A stretch of 64,000 nt of DNA, from positions 242,246,588 through 242,310,587 of the forward strand of contig NC_050099.1 in assembly GCF_902167145.1 (NCBI RefSeq). The letters run 5' to 3'. The notes under the pieces are model-generated. The model worked only from the letters and a program-made list of their open reading frames with translations. It ran no database searches and was not told the origin of the DNA. Numbering within the stretch: position 1 is the first letter of the stretch; every line of letters starts with the position of its first letter. The DNA comes from Zea mays (taxonomy: Eukaryota; Streptophyta; Magnoliopsida; Poales; Poaceae). A program made the position numbers and the translations under genes. Positions 42,659-53,592 of this stretch are shown here, piece after piece.

Positions 42659-45346
42659 ATGTCGGGAGATCACGCCAAGAAGGAGATGGAGACCGGCGAA
42701 AAGCCCACTGCAAGCCACGGGAGCACTTCATCGGAAGAGTCCCGCACCAAGAGGAGGGAGAAGAAGAAGATCTCCTCCAACAAAGGGAAGGAGAAGAAAT
42801 CCTCTTCTCACCACAAAGAGAAGGAGGAAAAATCTTCTTCCCACAAGCCGCATCGAAGCAGGGACAAGCAAAAGAGGATGAGGAAAGTGGTCTACTACGA
42901 GACCGACACTTCATCAACATCGACCTCCGACTCCGATGCGCCCTCCGTAACTTCTAAACGCCAAGAGCGTAAGAAGTTTAGTAAGATCCCCCTACACTAT
43001 CCTCGCATTTCTAAACATGCACCTCTACTTTCTGTCCCATTAGGCAAACCACCAACTTTTGATGGTGAAGATTATGCTAGGTGGAGTGATTTAATGCGAT
43101 TTCATCTAACCTCACTCCACAAAAGTATATGGGATGTTGTTGAGTTTGGTGCACAGGTACCATCCGTAGGGGATAAAGACTATGATGAGGTGGCCCAAAT
43201 CGAGCACTTCAACTCTCAAGCTACAACAATACTCCTCGCCTCTTTAAGTAGAGAGGAGTATAACAAAGTTCAAGGGTTGAAGAGCGCCAAGGAGGTTTGG
43301 GATGTGCTCAAAACCGCGCACGAGGGAGATGAGCTTACAAAGATCACCAAGCGGGAAACGATCGAGGGGGAGCTCGGTCGGTTCCGGCTTCGCAAAGGGG
43401 AAGAGCCACAACACATGTACAACCGGCTCAAGACCTTGGTGAACCAAGTGCGCAACCTCGGGAGCAAGAAGTGGGACGACCACGAAATGGTTAAGGTTAT
43501 TCTAAGATCTCTCATTTTCCTTAACCCCACTCAAGTTCAATTAATTCGTGGTAATCCTAGATATACTAAAATGACCCCCGAGGAAGTTATCGGGAATTTT
43601 GTAAGTTTTGAGTGCATGATCGAAGGCTCGAGGAAGATCAACGAGCTTGATGATCCCTCCACATCCGAGGCTCAACCCGTCGCATTCAAGGCGACGGAGG
43701 AAAAGAAGGAGGAGTCTACATCAAGTCGACAACCAATAGACGCCTCCAAGCTCGACAATGAGGAAATGGCGCTAGTCATCAAAAGCTTCCGCCAAATCCT
43801 CAAGCAAAGGAGAGGGAAAGACTATAAGTCCCGCTCCAAAAAGGTTTGCTACAAGTGTGGTAAGCCCGGTCACTTTATAGCTAAATGTCCATTATCAAGT
43901 GATAGTGACAGGGGCGACGACAAGAAGGGGAGAAGAAAGGAGAAGAAGAGGTACTACAAGAAGAAGGGCGGCGATGCCCATGTTTGTCGGGAGTGGGACT
44001 CCGACGAAAGCTCTAGCGACTCCTCCGACGACGAGGACGCCGCCAACATCGCCGTCACCAAGGGACTTCTCTTCCCCAACGTCGGCCACAAGTGCCTCAT
44101 GGCAAAGGACGGCAAAAAGAAGGTTAAATCTAAATCCTCCACTAAATATGAATCCTCTAGTGATGATAATGCTAGTGATGAGGAAGACAATTTACGTACT
44201 CTTTTTGCCAACCTCAACATGCAACAAAAAGAAAAACTTAATGAATTGATTAGTGTCATTCATGAAAAGGATGATCTCTTGGACACCCAAGAGGACTTCC
44301 TTATTAAAGAAAATAATAAGCATGTTAAGGTCAAAAATGCTTACGCTCTAGAAGTAGAAAAATGTGAAAAACTTTCTAGTGAGCTAAGCTCTTGCCATGA
44401 AACTATTGACAACCTTAGGAGTGAAAATACAAATTTGTTAGCTAAGGTTGATTCAAATGCTTGTAATGTTTCAATTCCCAATCTTAGAAATGATAATGAT
44501 GATTTGCTTGCTAAGATTGAAGAATTGGACATATCTCTTGCTAGCCTTAGGAATGAAAATGAAAAATTGCTTGCTAAGGCTAAAGATTTTGATGTTTGCA
44601 ATGCTACAATTTCCGACCTTAGAACTAAGAATGATATGTTACGTGCTAAGGTTGTTGAATTAAAATCTTGCAAACCCTCTACATCTATTGTTGAGCATGT
44701 ATCTATTTGTACTAGATGTAGAGATGTTAACATTAATGCTATACATGATCACATAACCTTAATTAAACAACAAAATGATCATATAGCAAAATTAGATGCT
44801 AAAATTGCCGAGCATAACTTAGAAAATGAAAATTTTAAATTTGCTAGAAGTATGCTCTATAATGGGAGACGCCCGGGCATCAAGGATGTCATTGGCTTCC
44901 AAAGGGGAGACAATGTCAAACTTAGTGCCCCTCCTAAAAGATTGTCAAATTTTGTAAAGGGCAAGGCTCCCATGCCTCAGGATAACGAGGGTTACATTTT
45001 GTACCCTGCCGGTTATCCTGAGAACAAGATTAGGAAAATTCATTCTAGGAAGTCTCACTCTGGTTCTAACCATGCTTTTATGTATAAGAGTGAGACATCT
45101 AGCTCTAGGCAACCAACCCGTGCCAAGTTGCCTAAGAAGAAAATTCCTAATGCATCAAATGATCATGACATTTCTTTTAAAACTTTTGATGCATCTTATG
45201 TGTTGACTAACAAATCCGGCAAAGTAGTTGCCAAATATGTTGGGGGCAAGCACAAGGGGTCAAAGACTTGTGTTTGGGTACCCAAAGTTCTTGTGTCTAA
45301 TGCCAAAGGACCCAAAACCATTTGGGTACCTAAAGTCAAGAACTAA
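42659..45346 (+). CDS. gag: Element E Gag
   Basis: 895 aa from the ATG at 42659. Lys/Ser/Glu-rich leader (residues 1-110), copia Gag domain (FDGEDYARWSDLMRFHL near 138; EVWDVLKTAHEG near 215), one intact CCHC zinc knuckle at residues 397-410 (CX2CX4HX4C), an acidic serine-rich stretch, a long coiled coil (about 520-745), and a Lys-rich tail ending VWVPKVKN. It forms cytoplasmic particles and binds element RNA. Larger than most copia Gags, as in other Sireviruses. No disruption seen. The stop TAA at 45344-45346 precedes pol in another frame. Confidence 0.92.
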   Translation: MSGDHAKKEMETGEKPTASHGSTSSEESRTKRREKKKISSNKGKEKKSSSHHKEKEEKSSSHKPHRSRDKQKRMRKVVYYETDTSSTSTSDSDAPSVTSKRQERKKFSKIPLHYPRISKHAPLLSVPLGKPPTFDGEDYARWSDLMRFHLTSLHKSIWDVVEFGAQVPSVGDKDYDEVAQIEHFNSQATTILLASLSREEYNKVQGLKSAKEVWDVLKTAHEGDELTKITKRETIEGELGRFRLRKGEEPQHMYNRLKTLVNQVRNLGSKKWDDHEMVKVILRSLIFLNPTQVQLIRGNPRYTKMTPEEVIGNFVSFECMIEGSRKINELDDPSTSEAQPVAFKATEEKKEESTSSRQPIDASKLDNEEMALVIKSFRQILKQRRGKDYKSRSKKVCYKCGKPGHFIAKCPLSSDSDRGDDKKGRRKEKKRYYKKKGGDAHVCREWDSDESSSDSSDDEDAANIAVTKGLLFPNVGHKCLMAKDGKKKVKSKSSTKYESSSDDNASDEEDNLRTLFANLNMQQKEKLNELISVIHEKDDLLDTQEDFLIKENNKHVKVKNAYALEVEKCEKLSSELSSCHETIDNLRSENTNLLAKVDSNACNVSIPNLRNDNDDLLAKIEELDISLASLRNENEKLLAKAKDFDVCNATISDLRTKNDMLRAKVVELKSCKPSTSIVEHVSICTRCRDVNINAIHDHITLIKQQNDHIAKLDAKIAEHNLENENFKFARSMLYNGRRPGIKDVIGFQRGDNVKLSAPPKRLSNFVKGKAPMPQDNEGYILYPAGYPENKIRKIHSRKSHSGSNHAFMYKSETSSSRQPTRAKLPKKKIPNASNDHDISFKTFDASYVLTNKSGKVVAKYVGGKHKGSKTCVWVPKVLVSNAKGPKTIWVPKVKN

Positions 45347-45359
45347 ACTTGTTTTGTAG

Positions 45360-48300
45360 GTTTATGCATCCGGGGGCTCAAGTTGGATACTCGACAGCGG
45401 GTGCACAAACCACATGACAGGGGAGAAAAAGATGTTCTCCTCATATGAGAAAAACCAAGACCCCTAAAGAGCGATCACATTCGGGGATGGAAATCAAGGT
45501 TTGGTAAAAGGTTTGGGTAAAATTGCTATTTCACCTGACCATTCCATTTCAAATGTTTTTCTGGTTGATTCATTAGATTACAATTTGCTTTCTGTATCTC
45601 AATTATGCAAAATGGGCTACAACTGTCTCTTTACTGATATAGGTGTCACTGTCTTTAGAAGAAGTGACGATTCAATAGCATTTAAGGGAGTGTTAAAGGG
45701 TCAGCTATACTTGGTAGATTTTGATAGAGCTGAACTCAACACTTGCTTAATTGTTAAGACTAACATGGGCTGGCTCTGGCATCGCCGACTAGCACATGTT
45801 GGAATGAAGAATCTTCACAAGCTTCTAAAGGGAGAACACATTTTAGGACTAACAAATGTTCATTTTGAGAAAGACAGAATTTGTAGCGCATGCCAGGCAG
45901 GAAAGCAAGTCGGCGCCCATCATCCACACAAGAACATCATGACGACCGACAGGCCGCTTGAACTACTCCACATGGATCTATTCAGCCCGATTGCTTACAT
46001 AAGCATCGACGGGAGTAAGTATTGTCTTGTAATAGTGGATGATTATTCTCGCTTCACTTGGGTGTTCTTTTTACAGGAAAAATCTCAAACCCAAGAAACC
46101 TTAAAGGGATTTTTGAGACGGGCTCAAAACGAGTTCGGCTTAAGGATCAAGAAAATTAGAAGCGACAACGGGACAGAGTTCAAGAATTCTCAAATTGAAG
46201 GCTTCCTTGAGGAGGAGGGCATCAAGCATGAGTTCTCTTCTCCCTACACGCCACAACAAAATGGTGTAGTGGAGAGGAAGAATCGAACTCTACTGGACAT
46301 GGCAAGAACCATGCTTGATGAGTACAAGACTTCGGATCGGTTTTGGGCCGAAGCGGTCAACACCGCATGCTACGCCATCAACCGGTTATATCTTCACCGA
46401 ATCCTCAAGAAGACATCATATGAACTCCTAACCGGTAAAAAGCCCAACATTTCATATTTTAGAGTTTTTGGTAGCAAATGCTTTATACTTGTTAAAAGAG
46501 GTAGAAAATCTAAATTTGCTCCTAAAACTGTAGAAGGCTTTTTACTTGGTTATGACTCAAACACAAGGGCATATAGGGTCTTTAACAAGTCCACTAGACT
46601 AGTTGAAGTCTCATGTGACGTTGTGTTTGATGAAACTAACGGCTCTCAAGTAGAGCAAGTTGATCTTGATGAGATAGGTGAAGAAGAGGCTCCATGCATC
46701 GCGCTAAGGAACATGTCCATTGGGGATGTGTGTCCTAAGGAATCCGAAGAGCCTCCAAATGCACAAGATCAACCATCCTCCTCCACGCAAGCATCTCCAC
46801 CGACTCAAAATGAGGAAGAGGCTCAAGTTGATGAAGAAGAAGATCAATCAAATGAGCCACCTCAAGATGACGGCATAGATCAAGGGGGAGATACAAATGA
46901 TCAAGACAAGGAGGATGAAGAGCAAAGGCCGCCACACCCAAGAGTCCACCAAGCAATCCAACGAGATCACCCCGTCGACACCATCCTCGGCGACATTCAT
47001 AAGGGGGTAACTACTAGATCTCGGGTTGCACATTTTTGTGAGCATTACTCTTTTGTTTCCTCTATTGAGCCACACAGGGTAGAGGAAGCGCTCCAAGATT
47101 CGGATTGGGTGGTGGCAATGCAAGAGGAACTCAACAACTTCACTAGGAATGAGGTATGGCATTTAGTTCCACGTCCTAACCAAAATGTTGTAGGAACCAA
47201 ATGGGTCTTCCGCAACATGCAAGATGAGCATGGTGTGGTGACAAGGAACAAAGCTCGACTTGTGGCCAAAGGATACTCTCAAGTCGAAGGTTTGGATTTC
47301 GGTGAAACCTATGCACCCGTAGCTAGGCTTGAGTCAATTCGCATTTTATTGGCCTATGCTACTTACCATGGCTTTAAGCTTTATCAAATGGACGTGAAAA
47401 GTGCCTTCCTCAATGGACCAATCAAGGAAGAGGTCTATGTTGAGCAACCTCCCGGCTTTGAAGACAGTGAGTACCCTAATCATGTCTATAAGCTCTCTAA
47501 GGCACTTTACGGGCTCAAGCAAGCCCCAAGAGCATGGTATGAATGCCTTAGAGATTTCCTTATTGCTAATGGCTTCAAAGTCGGAAAAGCCGATCCTACA
47601 CTCTTTACTAAAACTCTTGAAAAAGACTTGTTTATATGCCAAATTTATGTTGATGATATTATATTTGGGTCTACTAACGAGTCTACATGTGAAGAGTTTA
47701 GTAGGATTATGACACGGAAGTTCGAGATGTCTATGATGGGGGAGTTGAAGTATTTCTTAGGATTTCAAGTGAAGCAACTACAAGAGGGCACCTTCATTAG
47801 CCAAATGAAGTACACTCAAGACATTCTAAACAAGTTTGGAATGAAGGATGCCAAGCCCATCAAGACACCCATGGGAACCAATGGGCATCTCGACCTCGAC
47901 ACAGGAGGTAAGTCTGTGGATCAAAAGGTGTACCGGTCGATGATAGGTTCTCTACTCTATTTATGTGCATCTCGACCGGACATTATGCTTTCCGTTTGCA
48001 TGTGTGCAAGATTCCAAGCCGACCCTAAGGAAGCTCACCTTACGGCCGTAAAACGAATCTTGAGATATTTAGCTTATACTCCTAAGTTTGGGCTTTGGTA
48101 TCCTAAGGGATCCACATTTGATTTGATTGGTTATTCGGATGCCGATTGGGCGGGGTGCAAAATCAATAGGAAGAGCACATCGGGGACTTGCCAGTTCTTG
48201 GGAAGATCCTTGGTGTCTTGGGCTTCAAAGAAGCAAAATTCGGTCGCTCTTTCCACCGCCGAAGCCGAGTACATTGCCGCAGGCCATTGTTGCGCACAAT

Positions 48301-48602
48301 TACTTTGGATGAGGCAAACCCTGCGGGACTACGGTTACAAATTGACCGAAGTCCCTTTGCTATGTGATAATGAGAGTGCAATCAAAATGGCCGACAATCC
48401 CGTCGAGCATAGCCGCACTAAGCACATAGCCATTCGGTATCATTTTCTTAGGGATCACCAACAAAAGGGAGATATCGAGATTTCATACATTAACACTAAA
48501 GATCAATTAGCCGATATCTTTACCAAGCCTCTTGATGAACAAACTTTTACCAAACTTAGGCATGAGCTCAACATTCTTGATTCCCGCAATTTCTTTTGCT
48601 AG
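45360..48602 (+). pseudogene. pol: Element E Pol: protease, integrase, RT, RNase H, one premature stop
   Basis: Frame open from 45360, after TAG at 45357-45359, to TAG at 48600-48602, broken once by TAA at 45465-45467 in the protease (CAA-to-TAA likely). Domains: aspartic protease WILDSGCTNH (about 45384); GAG-pre-integrase HHCC (WHRRLAH...CSACQAGK); integrase core ([24 protein letters not shown]); RT ([18 protein letters not shown] near 47647); RNase H ([23 protein letters not shown]). Everything after the stop is intact. It is in the +1 frame relative to gag, with stops bounding both frames at the junction. One substitution away from full coding capacity. Confidence 0.9.
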
Positions 48603-49428
48603 ATTGCACACATAGCTCATTTTACATACCTTTGATCATGTCTCTTTCATATGCTATGACTAATGTGTTTTGAAGTGAATTTCAAACCAAGTCATAGGTG
48701 TATTGAAAGGGAATCGGAGTCTTCGGCGAAGACAAAGGCTTCCACTCTGTAACTCATCCTTCGCCGTCACTCTGTGGCACTCTCCATGCTTGGGGGAGAA
48801 AGCATGAGCACCAAGCAAAAGGACTTCGTCTTTGGTATAATCTTAACTCATTTATTTTTGACCAAAGGGGAAGATAACACTTTGAGGGCTCTAATGATTC
48901 CGTTTTTGGCGATTCATGCCAAAGGGGGAGAAAGTATGAGCCCAAAGCAAAAGGACCGCACCACCACCAATTTCAAAAACTTAGTGTTGAATATTTTCAA
49001 TTGGTATCCTATTGTGTTCAAAAGGGGGAGAAAGTAGTATTTCAAAAATGATATATCAAAACCCTCTTGAACACGAAGAGGAGGATCTCTTTTAGGGGGA
49101 GTTTTGTTTAGTCAAAGGAAAAGCATTTGAAACAGGGGGAGAAAATTTCAAATCTTGAAAATGCTTTGCAAACTCTTATTCATTTACCTTTGACTATTTG
49201 CAAAAGAACTTAGAAAAGATTTACAAAAGATTTTGCAAAAACAAAACATGTGGTGCAAGCGTGGTCCAAAATGTTATAAGTAAGAAACAATCCATGCATA
49301 TCTTGTAAGTTTTTATATTGGCTCAATTCCAAGCAACCTTTGCACTTATATCATGCAAACTAGTTCAATTATACACTTCTATATTCGCTTTGGTTTGTGT
49401 TGGCATCAATCACCAAAAAGGGGGAGAT
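48603..49428 (+). other. Element E 3' non-coding region with repeated polypurine tracts
   Basis: 826 bp without an envelope-like ORF. GGGGGAGA-type tracts recur near 48790, 48926, 49024, 49135 and 49419, the last abutting the LTR at 49416-49428 and being the functional tract. Multiple tracts here are a described Sirevirus trait. Confidence 0.85.
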
Positions 49429-50756
49429 TGAAAGGGAATTAGGCTTACACCTAGTTCCTAAATAATTTTGGTGGTTGAATTGCCCAAACACAAATAATTG
49501 GACTAACTAGTTTGCTCTAGTGTATAAGTCATACAGGTGTAACAGGTTCACACTTAGCCAATAAAAAGATCAAATATTGGATTCAACAAAGGAGCAAAGG
49601 GTCAACCGAAGGCACCTCTGGTCTGGCGCACCGGACTGTCCGGTGCACCACCGGACAGTGTCCGGTGCACCACCGGACATGTCCGGTGCACCAGAGGACT
49701 CCAACGTGAACTTGCTACCTTCGGGAATTTCCAGAGGCACTCGCGCTATAATTCACCGGACTGTCCGGTGTACACCGGACAGTGTCCGGTGCGCCAAGGA
49801 AGAGCGGCCTCAGGAACTCGCCGGCTTCGGGAATCTCCAACGGCTAGTCCGCTATAATTCACCGGACATGTCCGGTGTGCACCGGACTATCCGGTGCAAC
49901 TCCGGAGCAACGGCTATTCGGCGCCAACGGCTACCTGCGACGCATTTAATGCGCGCTCTGCGCGCGCAGAAGGCAGGCGCGCCCATACTGGCGCACCGGA
50001 CAAGGAACAGTGCATGTCCGGTGTGCACCGGACATCCAGGCGGGCCCACAAGTCAGAAGCTCCAACGGTCAGAATCCAACGGCAGTGATGACGTGGCGGG
50101 GGCACCGGACATGTCCGGTGTGCACCGGACTGTCCGGTGCGCCATCGAACAGACAGCCTCCCAACGGCCACTTTTGGTGGTTGGGGCTATAAATACCCCA
50201 ACCACCCCACCATTCATTGCATCCAAGTTTTCCACTTCCCAACTACTACAAGAGCTCTAGCATTCAATTCTAGACACACCAAAGAGATCAAATCCTCTCC
50301 AAATTCCACACAACGCCATAGTGACTAGAGAGAGTGATTTGCTTGTGTTCTTTTGAGCTCTTGCACTTGGATTGCTTTCTTCTTTCTTGATTCTTTCATT
50401 GCGATCAAGCTCACTTGTAATTGAGGCAAGAGACACCAAACTTGTGGTGGTCCTTGTGGGAACTTTGTGTTCCAAGTAATTGAGAAGAGAAAGCTCACTC
50501 GGTCCGTGGGATCGTTTGAGAGAGGGAAGGGTTGAAAGAGACCCGGCCTTTGTGGCCTCCTCAACGGGGAGTAGGTTTGCAAGAACCGAACCTCGGTAAA
50601 ACAAATCCGCGTGTCACTCACTTCATTTGCTTGTGATTTGTTTTGCGCCCTCTCTCGCGGACTCGTTTATATTTCTAATGCTAACCCCGCTTGTAGTTGT
50701 GTTTATATTTGTAAATTTCAGTTTCGCCCTATTCACCCCCCTCTAGGCGACTATCA
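49429..50756 (+). repeat. Element E 3' LTR
   Basis: 1,328 bp. It differs from the 5' LTR mainly by transitions and by one extra 22-bp palindrome unit near 49647-49668. The TATA-loop inverted repeat is conserved at 50176-50206. Confidence 0.95.
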
Positions 50757-50761
50757 CCCTG

Positions 50762-51782
50762 CTATCATCATGTGATGTGCTGGACCCTTCTCAATGCCTG
50801 GAGGGGAGATTCTACGCCAGATACAGACCTTCTTCTTGCATGAAAGGGGCACAGAAGGCTGGAGTCTCTTCCAGACCGGGACCCGAGGCAACTGATACTG
50901 CGGAACACGATCAGCGATCGTTGGCTCAACTGTCGAAAGTCTGTTCCAAACCGTTCCTCTCAACAACCGTCGATGTACAGGAACCTTCCTGTCAGCTTTC
51001 ACAGGCCCGGGGCAGTAGTAGGAGCGATGACCAACTGTCTTGCAACGAAAACACCTTGGCTCAAGGTGGCAGAAAGCAGCGAGGTGATTATCCGCGAAGC
51101 AATTGAAACAGTGACCTTTCAAGTCATTTGGCACCGGGCGACGTGCCCGCAGTGCACGAAGGCGACGCTTCTTCGCCTTCCTTGATTCAACTCTGGTCCA
51201 ACCACCAAGTGTTGTCTCCGGCGCACTCTCCAAGCCACGAAACCAGCGATGTTGATGCTCGTGATGAGGGTTCAACGTCCCGATCTCAAGTGGGGAGGGC
51301 TCCCTTGGAGACGAAGCAGTCAGTGCTGGAACAAGAGGAACCCGCGGGTGAAGCAGAGTATCACGGAACAGAGGCCGGCCAGCCCAAGAACGTGGTTGTA
51401 GACCGTCGTCTGGGGAACCTGCCGCACTCTCATTCCATCTCTGGAACTTGGACCGCCCCTGGGTGGCGGAGGTTGATGATTCCGGGAAAGGGGAGGAAGG
51501 GGAAGATGGTGAGGCGACCTGGCGGAGAGAAGCAGTGGCGGCGCCGTATATGGTGTGGATGGTGGCCGGAGCGGGATGGCGGCCAACCGAACGTGCCTGG
51601 GCGGCGGAGGTTGACGATTCCGGGCGGAGGGGGGCTGCGACGCCGCCGTTTATGGAGTGTACGGCGGCCGGAGTTGGGTGGTAGGCAACCGGACCGTTGG
51701 GAGGCGCGGTGCTGTGGGCAGTGGAGGGGTCGTGCGCGGGAGACGAAGGGTCGCGCGCAGGACCCGAGGAGGCGCGAGCCAT
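50762..51782 (-). pseudogene. LINE ORF1, N-terminal part
   Basis: Starts at ATG 51782 (MARASSGPARD). A Pro/Ala/Ser-rich leader with near-repeats (AAVHSINGG, ATIHTIYGA) is followed by two CCHC zinc knuckles, CX2CX4HX4C, near residues 230-260, then a Trp/Arg-rich region. The frame is cut at 50762 by element E and continues at 41303. This part has no stop of its own; it is listed as a pseudogene because the whole ORF1 is broken. Confidence 0.85.
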
Positions 51783-51811
51783 CTGACTAGGAATCTATTA
51801 TCCATAGTCTC

Positions 51812-52369
51812 AGAATTATATTGTTATATCGCGCAGTCTCTTAGTTCTCTCTTATATTTTAAAAATAAAACCGAAGTCTTTGTACATCCCATGGATCCGA
51901 TACACTTCATCTCATCGTTTCCTATGTTTCTACGTCATTTGGGTTCACATGTCATGTCTTTCTTCCTCCTCTCCTCCCTTCTCCCGTTCAGTTTCTAAAC
52001 GCTGCCGCTGCTCCTCCCCTACTCGGAGCTAGTTTTTTTGAGCTCTGGCTCTAGACAAGTAAACCGGCTCCCACTCTCTACTCGGAGCTGTTTTTCGGGC
52101 GCCATTTGGGAGGGCTCCGGCAAAGAGCCGCTGCCGGAGCGGCTCGGGAGGCCTCCCAAATGGGCACCAGTTACAACCCCTACTCCTACTCCCTGCTCCG
52201 GCGTCGTTCACTGCTGCAGCCACCGTTCACCAAGCTCCCGTGCTTCGGCGCCGCGAGGGCCATGACGGGCGCCATCGCTGGCATCGACAGCGTGGAGGGC
52301 GTCGAGGAGGCGTTGTTACATCGTGCCGGTACATCAGCGAAGCGATCTCCGTTCATGCTGGCGACGTGG
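51812..52369. other. Flank right of the LINE, no gene
   Basis: AT-rich start, then at about 52030-52165 GC-rich inverted sequence (CCATTTGGGAGGGCTCCGG and a near-complement near 52146-52164), likely a MITE remnant. The open frame starting near 52160 has no recognised motif before the YSL-like part. Confidence 0.45.
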
Positions 52370-53165
52370 GCGGGGAAAGACAGTGGCATGGTCGCCAGTC
52401 TGGTGGGGTGCAGGCTGGTGAAGCAGCTCAACTCGTGCTTGTCTTCTCCGACCTGATGAACAATTCTAACACAGGCCACCTGACACGGACATTGCCGCAG
52501 TCGATGCTGGTCGGACAGGCGGTGGCATGCTGATGGGTTACATCCTGGCGCCGCTCACCTTCATGCTCGCGTTTGACGTGGCAAGTCGGACCTTAGTAAC
52601 TAGGTTCCTGGATCGATGGCATCAAGGAACGGAAACGTGGTACGCGGTACGCTATAAAAACTAGAATTTAACACTACTGGAACGAGATTGTTCCCACGTT
52701 ACCGGAACGAGGAACGTGACTAAGTTTCCAGTTCCCGGTTACTAAGAGCCGGACGGATACTGGAAGGCCCCCCTACGCGCTCATCTACCGCAACATGGCC
52801 ATCCTTGGCATGGAGGGCTTCTCGGCGCTGCCCATCAACTGCCTGCAACTGTGCACGGGGTTCTTCGCGTTCGTAGTGCTGGCGAACCACGCACACGTAC
52901 GGGACCTCCTGCCGAGCCGGCTCGCGTGTGGTTCGTGTTGCTGCCGATGGCCATGGTTGTGTCGTTCCTCGTGGTTGACAGCTTCACCATCAACATGAGC
53001 AACGCGAGCCTCGTGGTGTTCGCATGGCACAAGCTCGACGGCAAAAAGGCCGCGCTCATGGTACCGGCCGACGGCCGTCGCCTCGAGGCTCATCTGCGGC
53101 GACGGGATCTAGACGTTCCGTCGTTCCCGTTGTCACTGATCGCGCTGGCTAAAGGTCAAGTCGCC
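52370..53165 (+). pseudogene. Yellow Stripe-Like (YSL) metal-chelate transporter fragment
   Basis: Disjoint pieces of the C-terminal half of an oligopeptide-transporter-family YSL protein: LVFSDLMNN..TGHLTRT then MLVGQAV (about 52440-52525), GYILAPLTFML (about 52536-52568), PDGYWKAPY in broken frame then YRNMAILGMEGFSALP (about 52754-52835), SLVVFAWHKLDGKKAAL (about 53010-53058) and a damaged ICGDGI...LIALAK (about 53096-53160). YSL proteins move metal-nicotianamine or metal-phytosiderophore complexes across membranes. At least three frame changes, an in-frame TAG near 53112 and a MITE insertion show it is dead. The N-terminal half is absent. Family assignment is from recalled motifs. Confidence 0.75.
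52592..52746. mobile_element. Small MITE inside the YSL fragment
   Basis: 155 bp with termini CTTAGTAAC and GTTACTAAG (9-bp perfect inverted repeat), interrupting the YSL sequence between FDV and PDGYW. The target duplication is unclear, so the superfamily is undecided. Confidence 0.6.
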
Positions 53166-53592
53166 CATATGGCCATATCTATAGACGGCGAAGTGGGTCG
53201 TATTAAATGAGTTGGCACTAAGTACGGTACGGTTTGTAGTGCTTCGATACAGCACAGATACGATTCATATACCGCATGATTGGTTGGCAGGCTTTCCATA
53301 TCCAGGGCGACCGCGAGCGTTGACTGCGCTCCAGCATGTGATTGGTAACCTGTATAAAATGATTCTAGCCTACACGAGTAGAGACAACGGAGGTATTTTT
53401 CCATCCATCTGCCTGCATGCGCGGAGATGCTAGTGAGGCGCGTTTCTACCCGTCTAGGCTCACGCGAGCCACGCGCTCCACACACCGGCAACCAATCACG
53501 TAGATAGTGCTAGTGTTAGCACGACACATGTCTGTCGTGTTTGGGTCTCCACCACGATAGGATGAGCTGACACGAGCACAACACGATTAGTG
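53166..53592. other. Unassigned sequence
   Basis: No convincing ORF or known element. A short inverted repeat, ACGACA...TGTCGT, is near 53521-53540. Confidence 0.4.

Larger units (their letters stand above)
41304..50756 (+). mobile_element. Element E: Ji-like Sirevirus (Ty1/copia), nearly intact
   Basis: 9,453 bp inside LINE ORF1, with the 5-bp duplication CCCTG at 41299-41303 and 50757-50761. Removing it restores the ORF1 frame exactly. LTRs 41304-42610 and 49429-50756, PBS, gag, pol and multiple polypurine tracts are all present; no envelope-like gene. About 16 substitutions plus a 22-bp and a 1-bp indel separate the LTRs, near 1.2%, or roughly 0.5 million years at 1.3e-8 per site per year. 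The LTR start matches the Ji family as I recall it; Opie is the alternative. Confidence 0.95.
35616..51795 (-). mobile_element. Element D: L1-type LINE, near full length, split by element E
   Basis: Minus-strand non-LTR element. Its 3' end is a short poly(A) (T run at 35616-35623) after TTTGTTCA. Flanking duplication TATTATCCAGAGTCTC (35600-35615) and TATTATCCATAGTCTC (51796-51811) matches at 15 of 16. Net length without element E and its duplication is about 6.7 kb. It has ORF1 with zinc knuckles, ORF2 with endonuclease and RT, and a 190-bp 3' UTR. Only 13 bp precede the ORF1 start codon, so the copy may be slightly 5'-truncated. The two gene-island sides are joined across it only by the duplication. 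Confidence 0.92.

Noticed and set aside
48603..49428. Possible envelope-like gene of a Sirevirus
   Set aside because: No ORF of useful length; only polypurine tracts.
52106..52372. Open frame before the YSL fragment, read as a possible N-terminus
   Set aside because: It does not resemble the YSL N-terminal half and begins in a MITE-like inverted repeat.
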